From: Agapanthus africanus | Lineage: Eukaryota; Streptophyta; Magnoliopsida; Asparagales; Amaryllidaceae | Length of the DNA: 64,000 nt | Direction: 5' to 3' | NCBI GenBank assembly: GCA_030015575.1 | Contig: CM057342.1 | Span: 614,697,348-614,761,347, forward strand | Shown here: positions 33,290 to 46,648 of the stretch, in pieces | Position numbering within the stretch: the first letter of the stretch is position 1 | Layout: the number at the start of each line of letters is the position of its first letter | Translations under genes and position numbers: made by a program | Notes under the pieces: generated by a model | What the model saw: the letters and a program-made list of their open reading frames with translations, nothing else | Told to the model about the DNA's origin: nothing | The model's database searches: none

Positions 33290-36200
33290 GCGTACCTTCA
33301 AAGAGATGGGGATATTTCTTCCTCATCTTGCTCTCGGTCTCCCAGGTAACCTCCTCGCTGCTCGGGCTACGCCAAAGGACCTTGACGGTCGGTATAACCT
33401 TCGATCTCAACTTCTTCACCTGCCGATCCAGAATGGCCACCGGCTGCTCTGCAAATGAAAGGTCGCGCTCTAGCTGGACTGTCGGGTGCTGAATCGCATG
33501 CGAAGGGTCGTGAAGGTACTTGCGGAGCATCGAAATATGGAAGACGGGGTGAACATCGGGAAAGCTGGGTGGAAGGGCCAAACGATATGCAACAGCGCCG
33601 ACACGCTCGAGGATCTCGAAGGGACCTATGAATCTGGGGCTAAGCTTCCCCTTTCGCCCAAAACGCATCACGCCCTTCATCGGAGAGACTTTCAGAAAAA
33701 CATGGTCGCCAACTGCGAACTCTAATCTGCGACGGCGCCTGTCTGCATAGGATTTCTGTCTGCTATGAGCTGCCCTCATCCGGTCTCGAATCAACTGTAT
33801 CTTCGCAGTCGTCTCCTCAACAAGCTGCGGCCCCAAAATACTGCTCTCGCTGAGCTCTGTCCAACAGACGGGCGATCTGCATCTCCTCCCATACAATGCC
33901 TCGAAAGGTGCCATCTGAATAGTATCCTGGAAGCTGTTGTTGTAGGAGAACTCCACTAGAGGTAAATGACGATCCCAGCTACCGCCGAAGTCTAAAACGC
34001 ACGCTCTGAGCATGTCCTCGAGAGTCTGAATGGTCCGCTCTGACTGTCCGTCGGTCTGCGGATGAAACGCTGTGCTGAAGCTCAAACGAGTGCCCAAAGC
34101 CTCCTGAAGTCTCTGCCAAAGTCGGCTGGTGAACTTGGTGCCTCGATCTGACACGATACAAGTCGGTACGCCATGCAACCGCACGATCTCGTCGATGTAA
34201 AGCTGGGCATACTGAGCGAAGCTGAAAGTCGTCTTCACTGGCAGGAAGTGAGCCGCTTTCGTCAATCGATCTACGATCACCCAGATGGAGTCATACCCTC
34301 GACTGGTCCTGGGTAGACCCACAACGAAATCCATCGAAATCTGCTCCCATTTCCACTCCGGAATGGGTAACGGCTGTAGCTCTTCTGCGGGCCTCTGGTG
34401 CTCGTCCTTGACTTGCTGACAAGTCAGGCATCTCGATACAAACTCCGCAATGTCCCTCTTCATCCCGTCCCACCAGTAGGTCTCTCTCATATCATGGTAC
34501 GTCTTGGTGGAACCGGGGTGGACACTATACACTGATCGGTGTGCCTCCTCAAGAATGTCGCGCCGCAATCCATCAGCATCTGGTACGCACAGTCTAGATC
34601 CATATCGTAAAATCCCCTGATCGTCAATCACGAACTCGGAAAATCTGCCCTGTCCCATCTGTGCCATGATCTCTGAGCAACGGTCGTCACTGCGCTGTGC
34701 CTCATATATACGGTCAAGCAACTGTGGGCGTGCACGAATATGCGCGAGCTGTCCCCCTGTCTGAGTGAACTCGAACTCAACTCGGCTGTCGCATAACATT
34801 TGCCAACCTGCTGACGACTGCCTCTGTACTGCGCGCAAATAGGATAGACTACCCCCGGGCTTCCTACTCAACGCATCTGCCACCACATTCGTCTTGCCTG
34901 GGTGATATAAGATCTCGCAGTCGTAGTCTTTCACCAACTCCATCCAACGACGCTGTCTGAGGTTCAGGTCTCGCTGCTGAAATATGTATTTTAAGCTCTT
35001 GTGGTCTGTGAATATTTGGCACGACTCGCCATATAGGTAATGTCGCCAAATCTTCAATGCAAAGACCACTGCAGCCATCTCCAAATCATGAGTGGGGTAG
35101 TTCTGTTCATGCTTCTTCAACTGCCGAGAAGCATATGCGATCACCCGGCCATGCTGCATCAATACGCATCCTAATCCCACTCGTGAAGCATCACAGTAGA
35201 CCACAAATCCGCCTGATCCCGAAGGCAAAGATAATACCGGCGCCGTAGTCAAACATGTCCGCAGCTGCTGAAAACTGCGCTCGCACTCCTCTGTCCAAAC
35301 GAAAGGAACTCCCTTCCGGGTCAAACCGGTCAAAGGTGCAGCTATACGGGAGAAGTCCTGAACAAAACGCCGGTAGTAGCCCGCCAGGCCTAGAAAACTA
35401 CGGATCTCAGTAACCGATGTAGGTCGGGGCCACTGCTGAACAGCCTCAATCTTCTTCGGGTCCACACAAATGCCGTCTCTCGTAACCACGTGACCCAAGA
35501 ATCCGACGCTGTCCAGCCAGAATGCACACTTAGAGAACTTTGCGAACAGCTGGTGCTCCCTCAGAGTCTGTAACGTAATCTGCAATTGCTGCTCGTGCTC
35601 CTCTCTGCTCCGGGAGTACACCAAGATATCGTCGATAAACACGATGATGAACAAGTCAAGATACGGCCTGAATGTACGGTTCATCAAATCCATGAATGCT
35701 GCTGGGGCGTTGGTGAGTCCGAACGACATCACCAAAAACTCGTAGTGGCCGTAGTGCGTGCGGAAAGCTGTCCTCGGTATATCCTCCTGTCGAACTCGCA
35801 GCTGATGGTATCCTGATCGCAAGTCGATCCTCGAAAAATATCCCGCACCCTGAAGCTGGTCGAACAAATCATCAATGCGTGGCAACGGATATCTGTTCCG
35901 AACGGTAACTTTGTTCAGCTGGCGGTAGTCGATACACAAGCGCAAACTTCCATCCTTCTTCTTGACAAACAGGACCGGAGCACCCCACGGAGAAACACTA
36001 GGTCGAATAAGCCCCTTCTCTAACAAATCCTGCAACTGATCCTTCAGCTCTCGAAGCTCTGCCGGGGCCATCCGATAAGGCGGTATAGAAATAGGCCCCG
36101 AGCCGGGAATCAAATCGATGCAGAACTCAACGTCGCGCTCAGGTGGTAGCCTAGGTAGCTCATCAGGGAACTCACAAACAACCGGGACCCGGTCCAACGG

Positions 36201-36690
36201 AACCTCTGCAGCTCGAGTATCACAAATATACGCTAAGAATCCCTGACATCCCTTCCGCAAGAGCTGACCAGCGCGAAGAGACGAAATCAAGCTGGGAAGG
36301 GTGACGCTGCGGTCTCCCTGAATAACAAGGACTGGCTCTCCCGGAAAGCTAAATCTGACTGCCTTCTCACGGCAGTCCACCGAAGCATAACAAGTGGCTA
36401 GCCAATCCATGCCCAGAAGCACATCAAAGTCCAACATATCGAGGAGAATCAAATCAACCGATGAATCCCTCTCCCTGATACGAACGGAACACAAACGAAA
36501 TACAAAACGAGCGACAAACGACTCGCCTACCGGAGTAACAACAACAAGCGGATGATCTAACGACGACGACTCACGGCCCAACATCGGTGCAAAGTGTGTA
36601 GAGACGTACGAATGTGTGGAACCTGGGTCAAATAATACCCGTGCGTCGAAAGAACAAACTGGCGAGGTACCTGTCACAAGGCATTGGATG
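33290..36690 (-). CDS. pol: Array F left unit pol: PR-RT-RH-INT-chromodomain (retroelement)
   Basis: A long gypsy polyprotein. The protease motif [13 protein letters not shown] is near 36640-36600. Reverse transcriptase spans about 36080-35540 ([28 protein letters not shown], catalytic FIDD near 35639). RNase H spans about 35210-34865 ([39 protein letters not shown]). The integrase zinc-binding part is at about 34565-34413 and its core has Asp near 34331 and 34148 and Glu near 34040. A chromodomain-like tail at about 33470-33300 ends in MRKKYPHLF. All catalytic landmarks are visible; this is the best-preserved pol in the window and looks nearly whole. Confidence 0.92.
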
Positions 36691-37969
36691 CCTGCGCATC
36701 CTGCGGTGTCAAAGCAAAAACTCGGGCCTGTCCTCCACCGATAGCGGGCTGACCTCGACCTCGACCTCGGCCTCCTCGTCCTCTCTGAACAGGACCGCCG
36801 CGTCCACGGCCTCTGGGTGCACCTAACTGGCGTGGAGCATCGCCGGTGGTAGGAAGCAGGGCTCTCTGAGGAGGGGGTGGTGATGGTGGTAGGGTCACAT
36901 GCGGAACTGTCGCTGCTCCCTGTCGTCCCGTCGGACAGTCTCTGACAAGATGGTGCGGACTCCCGCACCCAAAACACCCTGGCGACGGCTGCTGTCCCTG
37001 GGGATAAGAACCATATAACTGTCCCCGACTAAATCCTCTGCCAGGCCTATCTCTCGGAAAAAATCTGGTGCGCTGCCTCTGAGACGGTACATCGGTGCGA
37101 ATCCTCTTCGGCCCAGAAACGGCCGAAGTCTGTGATAGGCGTGCCTCCATCCGTAATGCCGTATCCATAGTAGCTGAATAAGTGTCGTAGTGCTGGGCGC
37201 CAATGGCAAGATATAGCTGGGCATCGAGTCCATGTACGAACCTCTTCACCATCTTCTCTTCGGTATCCACCAAATAAGGAGCATATCGGGATAACTGTGT
37301 AAACTGGATGTCATACTCAGACACCGTCATCCCAGGTGTCTTGACTAAGGCCTCGAAGCTACGAGCTCTGGCGTCACGAACGCTCTCTGGGAGGAAACGA
37401 GCTAGAAAGACCGCTGTAAACTCGGCCCAAGTCATAGGCGGTAGACCTGCAGCTCGACCTCTCAAGACTGACTCCCACCATGTCTGCGCGAGACCCTCTA
37501 GTCGGAAACTCGCAAGCTCTACCCATCGATCATCCGAACATCTCAGCGAACGGCAGATCCTGGCTAAACTGTCAAGGAACGTCTGTGGGTCCTCCGCTGC
37601 CTCGGTGCCGGTGAATACTGGAGGTCTCAGCCTCATGAAATCCTGTATTGAAACCGGGATGGTCACGGCGGTAGTAGTAGGAGCAGGTATCATAGCAGTC
37701 TGGGATGTAGTAGGTGCGTCATCCGGCCTCGGTGTACGACTGGCTGCAACTAGGGATCCTACCATCTGACGTAGCTCCTGCATGCCCCCCATCATCTGTC
37801 GCAACTCCTCCATACCAGTCTCGAGCCTATCCATACGGCCTGGGGAAGGTGGATCGGTCTGTCCCTGCGGCGTAGGCATACCACCCTGCTCAGTCCTAGT
37901 CTCGGACGAGCCAGCTCGAATCTCGTCTCGGGCGGCAGCCCTCTGTGCCCTCGTAGCCTTTGGCGGCAT
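36691..37969 (-). CDS. gag: Array F left unit gag (retroelement)
   Basis: Begins [16 protein letters not shown], a start common in Tekay gag, with the ATG at 37969. Residues 46-73 form a likely coiled coil ([17 protein letters not shown]...). The capsid core is at residues 110-250 ([52 protein letters not shown]). One zinc knuckle, [14 protein letters not shown], is at residues 332-345 (about 36976-36935), followed by a glycine-arginine-rich tail. It assembles the particle around element RNA in the family. Confidence 0.9.
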
Positions 37970-38188
37970 AGTGGCTGTTACAGGAAAACGGGTAATAAGA
38001 ACAGTGCGATAGAATCATAGGATACACGGAATTGAAGAAGGAATTTTCAAGCAAGTATATCCTAAAGTCACTTAGGTGGAGTACCGTATCGCAAGTATGC
38101 CGCGGACATACACACGCTACGTTACCCTACTTAAGTCACTTACTCCATCTACCAAGGGTCATCCTACACTCAAAAAGGTAAAACCTAT

Positions 38189-38201
38189 GGCTCTGATACC
38201 A
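38189..38201 (-). other. Primer binding site, F left unit
   Basis: Minus strand tggtatcagagcc, complementary to tRNA-Met, four bases inside the middle LTR. The right unit has the same at 46632-46644. Confidence 0.88.
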
Positions 38202-38205
38202 ACTT

Positions 38206-41200
38206 TGTCACGACCCGCAAGGTACGGAACGTGACTGGCACTTAAGTTTACGAAACATCTAAAGACGTCCGTAAAATAAGTAAGCCAAAGCCCAGAAACC
38301 AAAACCAAATAAGCAAAAGAGTGAAGAAAACCCAATCAGTTGAAAGCGAGTTTATCAATAAGTCATGTAAAACCCTTTTTAAAAAAACAATACAAATTTT
38401 TCCGAAAATTTCGGCAGAGTCTCCTTTGTAAATACTGGCCCCCAAAATGGTACAACAAGAATATATATGAATCTAACAAATAAGGCATCCCCAAGCGGGA
38501 GCTAGCTCTTCGCCACAAGGCGGTCACAAATCCCACGCAATATAAAGCAACAACATGCGAAATAATCATAAGGAAGCATGAGAAAAACTGCATGTCGACT
38601 TAAGTGAGCTCGACCCCAAAATACAGCATAAAAAGTCCACAAATCTCACAGTCTCATCTCTAGGTCAATATACAACAATACTGGTAGATACAGTAGATGG
38701 AGTACTCTAGATACAAAGACTATACAAGGTGGTACAAAAATATTGATATAACCCACTTAAGAGCAAAACCTCGAGTCCAGGCAAAGGAGGCAAAAGAAAC
38801 AAGTGCGCCCGCCGCTACTGTACTGACGGAGCGGACCTGCAAAAGGCTGTGGCACAACGGGGGTCAGTTGCCAACTCGTGAGTAATAAATAACATCTACA
38901 CAGGCTATCGAAAGCATGCACACAAGTATCCTAGCATCCAAAATACAGGTAAGGCAGGGCATAATGGCAGGTAGGTATGCAATATGAATATACTAGCAGG
39001 TATGAATGCAATGCGAATCAACTCGTGATCTGAATGTGTAAGTATAAGAAATCATGTTTTTTCCCTTTAAGAATCTCTTTTGAAATACCAGCACAATACC
39101 AATAGAATCAACAAGAACCTGTGTCCAGCAACGACACCTCAAAACTATCACCAATCTCATATATCCATGTCATCGTATCTCTGGCCTCAGCCATCCGGCT
39201 GACCCAGCTCAATATTAAAATCTCATCATCTCGCGGCCACGGTCGGGATCCTCTGGATATCCGCCGTGCCAAACAGTCACCGGTAGGTAATCCGTCCCCT
39301 GCCAGGCTCAACGTCAACACCACATTCATCTTGCCCCGGGGTACCATACCGGGCCCACCATGTACCCGTGACGGTTCCTCCACTCCTCGACACGGAGCTC
39401 GAAAACCACAGCAAACTCATGGTGGACGACACTTACATCACTAGAAAACCGCAATTTACATATTTTAAAAATACAATAAGTTTAGAAATTTTGCGGCTTT
39501 CCCCCGAAATCCAGAAATATCATAAAATCTCAAGAAATCCTCATAAGTGCATATGTCAATGATAATGAATGCATATGGTATCAATAATCGAGTTGCGATG
39601 TGTGATTAATAGATTAGGCATGAACAAATAATATGATGAAGCACATGCACATGAATAGCAATCCTACGATTTCATTTTAAGGAATTAAAGCAATAGCGCG
39701 TGTTTAAGTATCAATTATAGTAAAAGGTTTCAATTTAAAGGTTATCTAGTGTGGTGGCATGGCATTTACCAGGGTGTGTGTGTAAGCATGAATAGTGCTC
39801 GTGCTGCATATAAAAACCCTGGCAATGGTGCAGGTGTCCTATAAAATGGTTTCGTATATGTATGTCAATATAGGGCATGAATGTAGCAAATAATCATACA
39901 AGTATTACACCCCTAATTACTAACATTACTAAGAATCTTTTTAAGGTACTAAAACTATCGGGCGACTTGCGCCATCCAACGATAGTCCCCCGTAGATGTT
40001 ACATCTACTCACCGGAATCCCTAGCTAGTCACGTCCAATCACCGCTTTCCCCTTTCGTGCCGCGTCTGACGTCTCCGCGACTGAACCTGGAATTTACATC
40101 AATACAACATAAGGTTACATATCAAGAACGACGCAATTCCCTAACGAAAATACTATTGTTCACAAGCTAGGTACAACGTGCACAAAGTGCGCGGAGCACA
40201 CGCGAAAATCGCAAAAATCTACTAAAATGTCGATTTGGTCGCCCGGAAAAACTAAAACCCGATTACTCAAAAATCCGCACTCACACATCCTAAATGTCAT
40301 AGGATATGCCAACAATATAATCTAGATATCGCAATTAATTCGCCACAATAATATAATAAAAACCTACTAAGCTAGAAGTTTGCAAATTTTGGTGCAAACA
40401 TCGACAATTAGCGACAAAGTTAACACAATCCAACACAACAATCCAAACTAGCCCACTAGCTAGCCATTACACTAATTTTAAACCATTAACTATGCATCAA
40501 ACCATAATTCCAACACAAACCCTTCTCTTGATTTTTGGTAAATAGCAACAACAATGAAAATTTCACACAAGTTAACTTAGATTAGCATAACATCATGCCA
40601 CTTAAGCAAAGTAACCATATAGATTGGTTAAGTAAACAACTAGATTAATTAAAAATATTTAATTAACTAAAACATGGTTTCAAGAAACCCTAGTTAACTC
40701 AACCATTAACTTTTAAAAAAACTAGATTAGGATTAACACTAAAATTAACACTAAACAACTAGATTAAAGAATTCTAACCATATCAACTTAAAAGAGTAGA
40801 AATTATACCTCAAATTTTATAGATCTAGCAAGAAGAATTTGCCTCAATGATGGCCTCATAGTACCATGATTCCAAGCAAGAGAGGTGAAGGGAAAAGGGA
40901 TGAAGAATGGGGTTATTTTGTGAGGTTTAAATTTGGAAATTTTGGGGCAACTTGATGAATTTTTGAAAAGGATGAAAAGAAAAATGATGAAGAGGGGAGG
41001 GGCTGCAGATTTTGGCCAGAGGAGGGAGGAGGGGAAAGGTGTGGGGTGTGGGAAAGTCAAGGTCAAACCATACCCAAAGTCAAATACACCATACCTCCAA
41101 AATACTATATTTTAAAACCTACACATTCAACTCAAATCATCCCTAACAAAAGAATTTTAAAACAAAAGAGAGAGGGGGAATTTTCTGCAGTTTGGGACAG

Positions 41201-41672
41201 CCAAGGAGATGTGAGGATGTGTGTGTGAGAGTGCACAAATTTTTTTTTGCAAAAAGACCCCCTACAAGTCCAAAATTGCAAGTTTAAGCTTAAATTCAAT
41301 AATTTTCGTTTTCCATAATAAAAATTAGTTAAAACTTAAAATAAATTACTAAAAATTTATGTTACAACTATATTTTAATTAAAATGATTTTAAAGCTTAA
41401 ATTTAGCCCATTTAAATTTTTATTTATCGCTAATTTAATGTATTTTCTTACCGGCTTAAAATAATATTAAAAAATTGAAAAATTAGGGAAAATTTTTAAA
41501 CGACCAGAATTTCATAAGTAACCCATTTGATACTAAAAACTAGCAATTACCTATCCAAATTAGGTATAATTAGTTCTAAACTGCAAAATAACAAAAAAGA
41601 CGGTTTTCGGAAAAATACCGAATTTTCACCGATTTTCAGGAAAACACCAAAACGACTTTTCAAGGCGTTACA
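38206..41672 (-). repeat. Array F middle LTR
   Basis: 3467 bp, shared by both units. It starts and ends like the outer LTRs but touches internal sequence on both sides and has no flanking duplication. It has several private differences from both outer LTRs (for example near 38262, 38965 and 39396). No gene is present. Confidence 0.95.
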
Positions 41673-41722
41673 ATCTTCCCTCCTTAAAGAAATTCAGCCC
41701 CTGAATTTAAAAATATAACTAC

Positions 41723-44700
41723 GCGTACCTTCAAAGAGATGGGGATATTTCTTCCTCATCTCGCTCTCGGTCTCCCAGGTAACCTCCTCGCTGCTCGAGC
41801 TACGCCAAAGGACCTTGACGGTCGGTATAACCTTCGATCTCAACTTCTTCACCTGTCGATCCAGAATGGCCACCGGCTGCTCTGCAAATGAAAGGTCGCG
41901 CTTTAGCTGGACTGTCGGGTACTGAATCGCATGCGAACGGTCGTGAAGGTACTTGCGGAGCATCGAAACATGGAAGACGGGGTGAACATCGGGAAAGATG
42001 GGTGGAAGGGCCAAATGATATGCAACAGCGCCGACACGCTCGAGGATCTCGAAGGGACCTACGAATCTGGGGCTAAGCTTCCCCTTTCGCCCAAAACGCA
42101 TCACGCCCTTCATCGGAGAGACTTTCAGAAAAACATGGTCGCCAACTGCGAACTCTAATCTGCGACGGCGCCTGTCTGCATAGGATTTCTGTCTGCTCTG
42201 AGCTGCCCTCATCCAGTCTCGAATCAACTGTATCTTCGCTGTCGTCTCCTCAACAAGCTGCGGCCCCAAAATACTGCTCTCGCTGAGCTCTGTCCAACTG
42301 ACGGGCGATCTGCATCTCCTCCCATACAATGCCTCGAAAGGTGCCATCTGAATAGTATCCTGGAAGCTGTTGTTGTAGGAGAACTCCACTAGAGGTAAAT
42401 GACGATCCCAGCTACCGCCGAAGTCTAAAATGCACGCTCTGAGCATGTCCTCGAGAGTCTGAATGGTCCGCTCTGACTGTCCGTCGGTCTGCGGATGAAA
42501 CGCTGTGCTGAAGCTCAAACGAGTGCCCAAAGCCTCCTGAAGTCTCTGCCAAAGTCGGCTGGTGAACTGGGTGCCTCGATCTGACATGATACAAGTCGGT
42601 ACGCCATGCAACCGCACGATCTCGTCGATGTAAAGTTGGGCATACCGAGCGAAGCTGAAAGTCGTCTTCACTGGCAGGAAGTGAGCCGCTTTCGTCAATC
42701 GATCTACGATCACCCAGATGGAGTCATACCCTCGACTGGTCCTGGGTAGACCCACAACGAAATCCATCGAAATCTGCTTCCATTTCCACTCCGGAATGGG
42801 TAACGGCTGTAGCTCTCCTGCGGGCCTCTGGTGCTCGCCCTTGACTTGCTGACAAGTCAGGCATCTCGATACAAACTCCGCAATGTCCCTCTTCATCCCG
42901 TCCCACCAGTAGGTCTGTCTCATATCATGGTACATCTTGGTGGAACCGGGGTGGACACTATACACTGATCAGTGTGCCTCCTCAAGAATGTCGCGCCGCA
43001 ATCCATCAGCATCTGGTACGCACAGTCTAGATCCATATCGTAAAATCCCCTGATCGTCAATCACGAACTCGGAAAATCTGCCCTGTCCCATCTGTGCCAT
43101 GATCTCTGAGCAACGGTCGTCACTGCGCTGTGCCTCATATATACGGTCAAGCAACTGTGGGCGTGCACGAATATGCACGAGCTGTCCCCCTGTCTGAGTG
43201 AACTCGAACTCAACTCGGCTGTCGCATAACATCTGCCAACCTGCTGACGACTGCCTCTGCACTGCGCGCAAATAGGATAGACTACCCCCGGGCCTCCTAC
43301 TCAACGCATCTGCCACCACATTCGCCTTGCCTGGGTGATATAAGATCTCGCAGTCGTAGTCTTTCACCAACTCCATCCAACGACGCTGTCTGAGGTTCAG
43401 GTCTCGCTGCTGAAATATGTATTTTAAGCTCTTGTGGTCTGTGAATATTTGGCACGACTCGCCATATAGGTAATGTCGCCAAATCTTCAATGCAAAGACC
43501 ACTGCAGCCATCTCCAAATCATGAGTGGGGTAGTTCTGTTCGTGCTTCTTCAACTGCCGAGAAGCATATGCGATCACCCGGCCATGCTGCATCAATACGC
43601 ATCCTAATCCCACTCGCGAAGCATCACAGTAGACCACAAATCCGCCTGATCCCGAAGGCAAAGATAATACCGACGCCGTAGTCAAACATGTCCGCAGCTG
43701 CTGAAAACTGCGCTCGCACTCCTCTGTCCAAACGAAAGGAACTCCCTTCCAGGTCAAACCGGTCAAAGGTGCAGCTATACGGGAGAAGTCCTGAACAAAA
43801 CGCCGGTAGTAGCCCGCCAGGCCTAGAAAACTACGGATCTCAGTAACCGATGTAGGTCGGGGCCACTGCTGAACAGCCTCAATCTTCTTCGGGTCCACAC
43901 AAATGCCGTCTCTCGTAACCACGTGACCCAAGAATCCGACGCTGTCCAGCCAGAATGCACACTTAGAGAACTTTACGAACAGCTGGTGCTCCCTCAGAGT
44001 CTGTAACGTAATCTGCAAGTGCTGCTCGTGCTCCTCTCTGCTCCGGGAGTACACCAAGATATCGTCGATAAACACGATGATGAACAAGTCAAGATACCGC
44101 CTGAATGTACGGTTCATCAAATCCATGAATGCTGCTGGGGCGTTGGTGAGTCCGAACGACATCACCAAAAACTCATAGTGGCCGTAGTGCGTGCGGAAAG
44201 CTGTCCTCGGTATATGCTCCTGTCGAACTCGCAGTTGATGGTATCCTGATCGCAAGTCGATCCTCGAAAAATATCCCGCACCCTGAAGCTGGTCGAACAA
44301 ATCATCAATGCGTGGCAATGGATATCTGTTCCGAACGGTAACTTTGTTCAGCTGGCGGTAGTCGATACACAAGCGCAAACTTCCATCCTTCTTCTTGACA
44401 AACAGGACCGGAGCACCCCATGGAGAAACACTAGGTCGAATAAGCCCCTTCTCTAACAAATTCTGCAACTGATCCTTCAGCTCTCGAAGCTCTGCCGGGG
44501 CCATCCGATAAGGCGGTATAGAAATAGGCCCCGAGCCGGGAATCAAATCGACGCAGAACTCAACGTCGCGCTCAGATGGTAGCCCAGGTAGCTCATCAGG
44601 GAAAACATCAGGGAACTCACAAACAACCGGGACCCGGTCCAACGGAACCTCTGCAGCTCGAGTATCACAAATATACGCTAAGAATCCCTGACATCCCTTC

Positions 44701-45100
44701 CGCAAGAGCTGACCAGCGCGAAGAGACGAAATCAAGCTGGGAAGGGTGACGCTGCGGTCTCCCTGAATAACAAGGACTGGCTCTCCCGGAAAGCTAAATC
44801 TGACTGCCTTCTCACGGCAGTCCACCGAAGCATAACAAGTGGCTAGCCAATCCATGCCCAGAAGCACATCAAAGTCCAACATATCGAGGAGAATCAAATC
44901 AACCGATGAATCCCTCTCCCCGATACGAACGGGACACAAACGAAATACAAAACGAGCGACAAACGACTCGCCTACCGGAGTAACAACAACAAGCGGATGA
45001 TCTAACGACGACGACTCACGGCCCAACATCGGTGCAAAGTGTGTAGAGACGTACGAATGTGTGGAACCTGGGTCAAATAATACCCGTGCGTCGAAAGAAC
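41723..45100 (-). pseudogene. pol: Array F right unit pol region (fossil)
   Basis: Very close copy of the left unit's pol, with the same order: protease near 45075-44850, reverse transcriptase near 44550-44000, RNase H near 43660-43310, integrase near 43000-42450, chromodomain-like tail near 41900-41730. It is broken in a small number of places (about three over the whole unit, including gag). Confidence 0.9.
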
Positions 45101-46412
45101 AAACTGGCAAGGTACCTGTCACAACGGAATTGGATGCCTGCGCATCCTGCGGTGTCAAAGCAAAAACTCGGGCCTGTACTCCACCGATAGCGGGCTGACC
45201 TCGACCTCGGCCTCTGCCTCCTCGTCCTCTCTGAACAGGACCGCCGCATCCACGGCCTCTGGGTGCACCTAACTGGCGTGGAGCATCGCCGGTGGTTGGA
45301 AGTAGGGCTCTCTGAGGAGGGGGTGGTGATGGTGGTAGGGTCACATGCGGAACTGTCGCTGCTCCCTGTTTCGTCGGACAGTCTCTGACAAGATGGTGCG
45401 GACTCCCGCACCCAAAACACCCTGGCGACGGTTGCTGTCCCTGGGGATAAGAACCATATAACTGGCCCCGACCAAATCCTCTGCCAGGCCTATCTCTGGG
45501 AAAAAATCTGGTGCGCTGCCTCTGAGACGGTACATCGGTGCGAGTCCTCTTCGGCCCAGAAACGGCCGAAGTCTGTGATAGGCGTGCCTCCATCCGTAAT
45601 GCCGTATCCATAGTAGCTGAATAAGTGTCGTAGTGCTGGGCGCCAATGGCAAGATATAGCTGGGCATCGAGTCCCTGTACGAACCTCTTCACCATCTTCT
45701 CTTCGGTATCCACCAAATAAGGAGCATATCGGGATAACTATGTAAACTGGATGTCATACTCAGACACCGTCATCCCAGGTGTCTTGACTAAGGCCTCGAA
45801 GCTATGAGCTCTGGCGTCACGAACGCTCTCTGGGAGGAAACGAGCTAGAAAGACCGCTGTAAACTCGGCCCAAGTCATAGGCGGTAGACCTGCAGCTCGA
45901 CCTCTCAAGACTGACTCCCACCATGTCTGCGCGAGACCCTCTAGTCGGAAACTCGCAAGCTCTACCCATCGATCATCCGAACATCTCAGCGAACGGCAGA
46001 TCCTGGCTAAACTGTCAAGGAACGTCTGTGGGTCCTCCGCTGCCTCGGTGCCGGTGAATACTGGAGGTCTCAGCTTCATGAAATCCTGTAGTGAAACCGG
46101 GATGGTCACGGCGGTAGTAGTAGGAGCAGGTATCATAGCAGTCTGTGATGTAGTAGGTGCGTCATCCGGCCTCGGTGTACGACTGGCTGCAACTAGGGAT
46201 CCTACCATCTGACGTAGCTCCTGCATGCCCCCCATCATCTGTCGCAACTCCTCCATATCAGTCTTGAGCCTATCCATACGGCCTGGGAAAGGTGGATCGG
46301 TCTGTCCCTGCGGCGTAGGCATACCATCCTGCTCAGTCCTAGTCTAGGACGAGCCAGCTCGAATCTCGTCTCGAGCGGTAGCCCTCTGTGACCTCGTAGC
46401 CTTCGGCGGCAT
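45101..46412 (-). pseudogene. gag: Array F right unit gag region (fossil)
   Basis: Close copy of the gag at 36691-37969, with coiled-coil-like segment, capsid core ([16 protein letters not shown]), a zinc knuckle [14 protein letters not shown] near 45420-45378 and a glycine-arginine-rich tail. Broken. Confidence 0.88.
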
Positions 46413-46648
46413 AGTGGCTGTTACAGGAAAACGGGTAATAAGAACAGTGCGATAGAATCATAGGATACACGGAATTGAAGAAGGAATTTTCAAGCAAGTA
46501 TATCCTAAAGTCACTTAGGCGGAGTACCGTATCGCAAGTATGCCGCGGACATACACACGCTACGTTACCCTACTTAAGTCACTTACTCCATCTACCAAGG
46601 GTCATCCTACACTCAAAAAGGTAAAACCTATGGCTCTGATACCAACTT

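Noticed and set aside
37308-37769. 153-aa plus-strand frame
   Set aside because: It is the antisense shadow of the F gag and has no sign of its own coding use. The same holds for plus-strand frames opposite F pol (for example 33486-33725 and 35586-35816).
38206-46648. Independent insertion of a second Tekay element next to the first
   Set aside because: No target duplication flanks the middle LTR, and it joins a primer-site side and a polypurine-tract side exactly, so a tandem array sharing one LTR explains it better.
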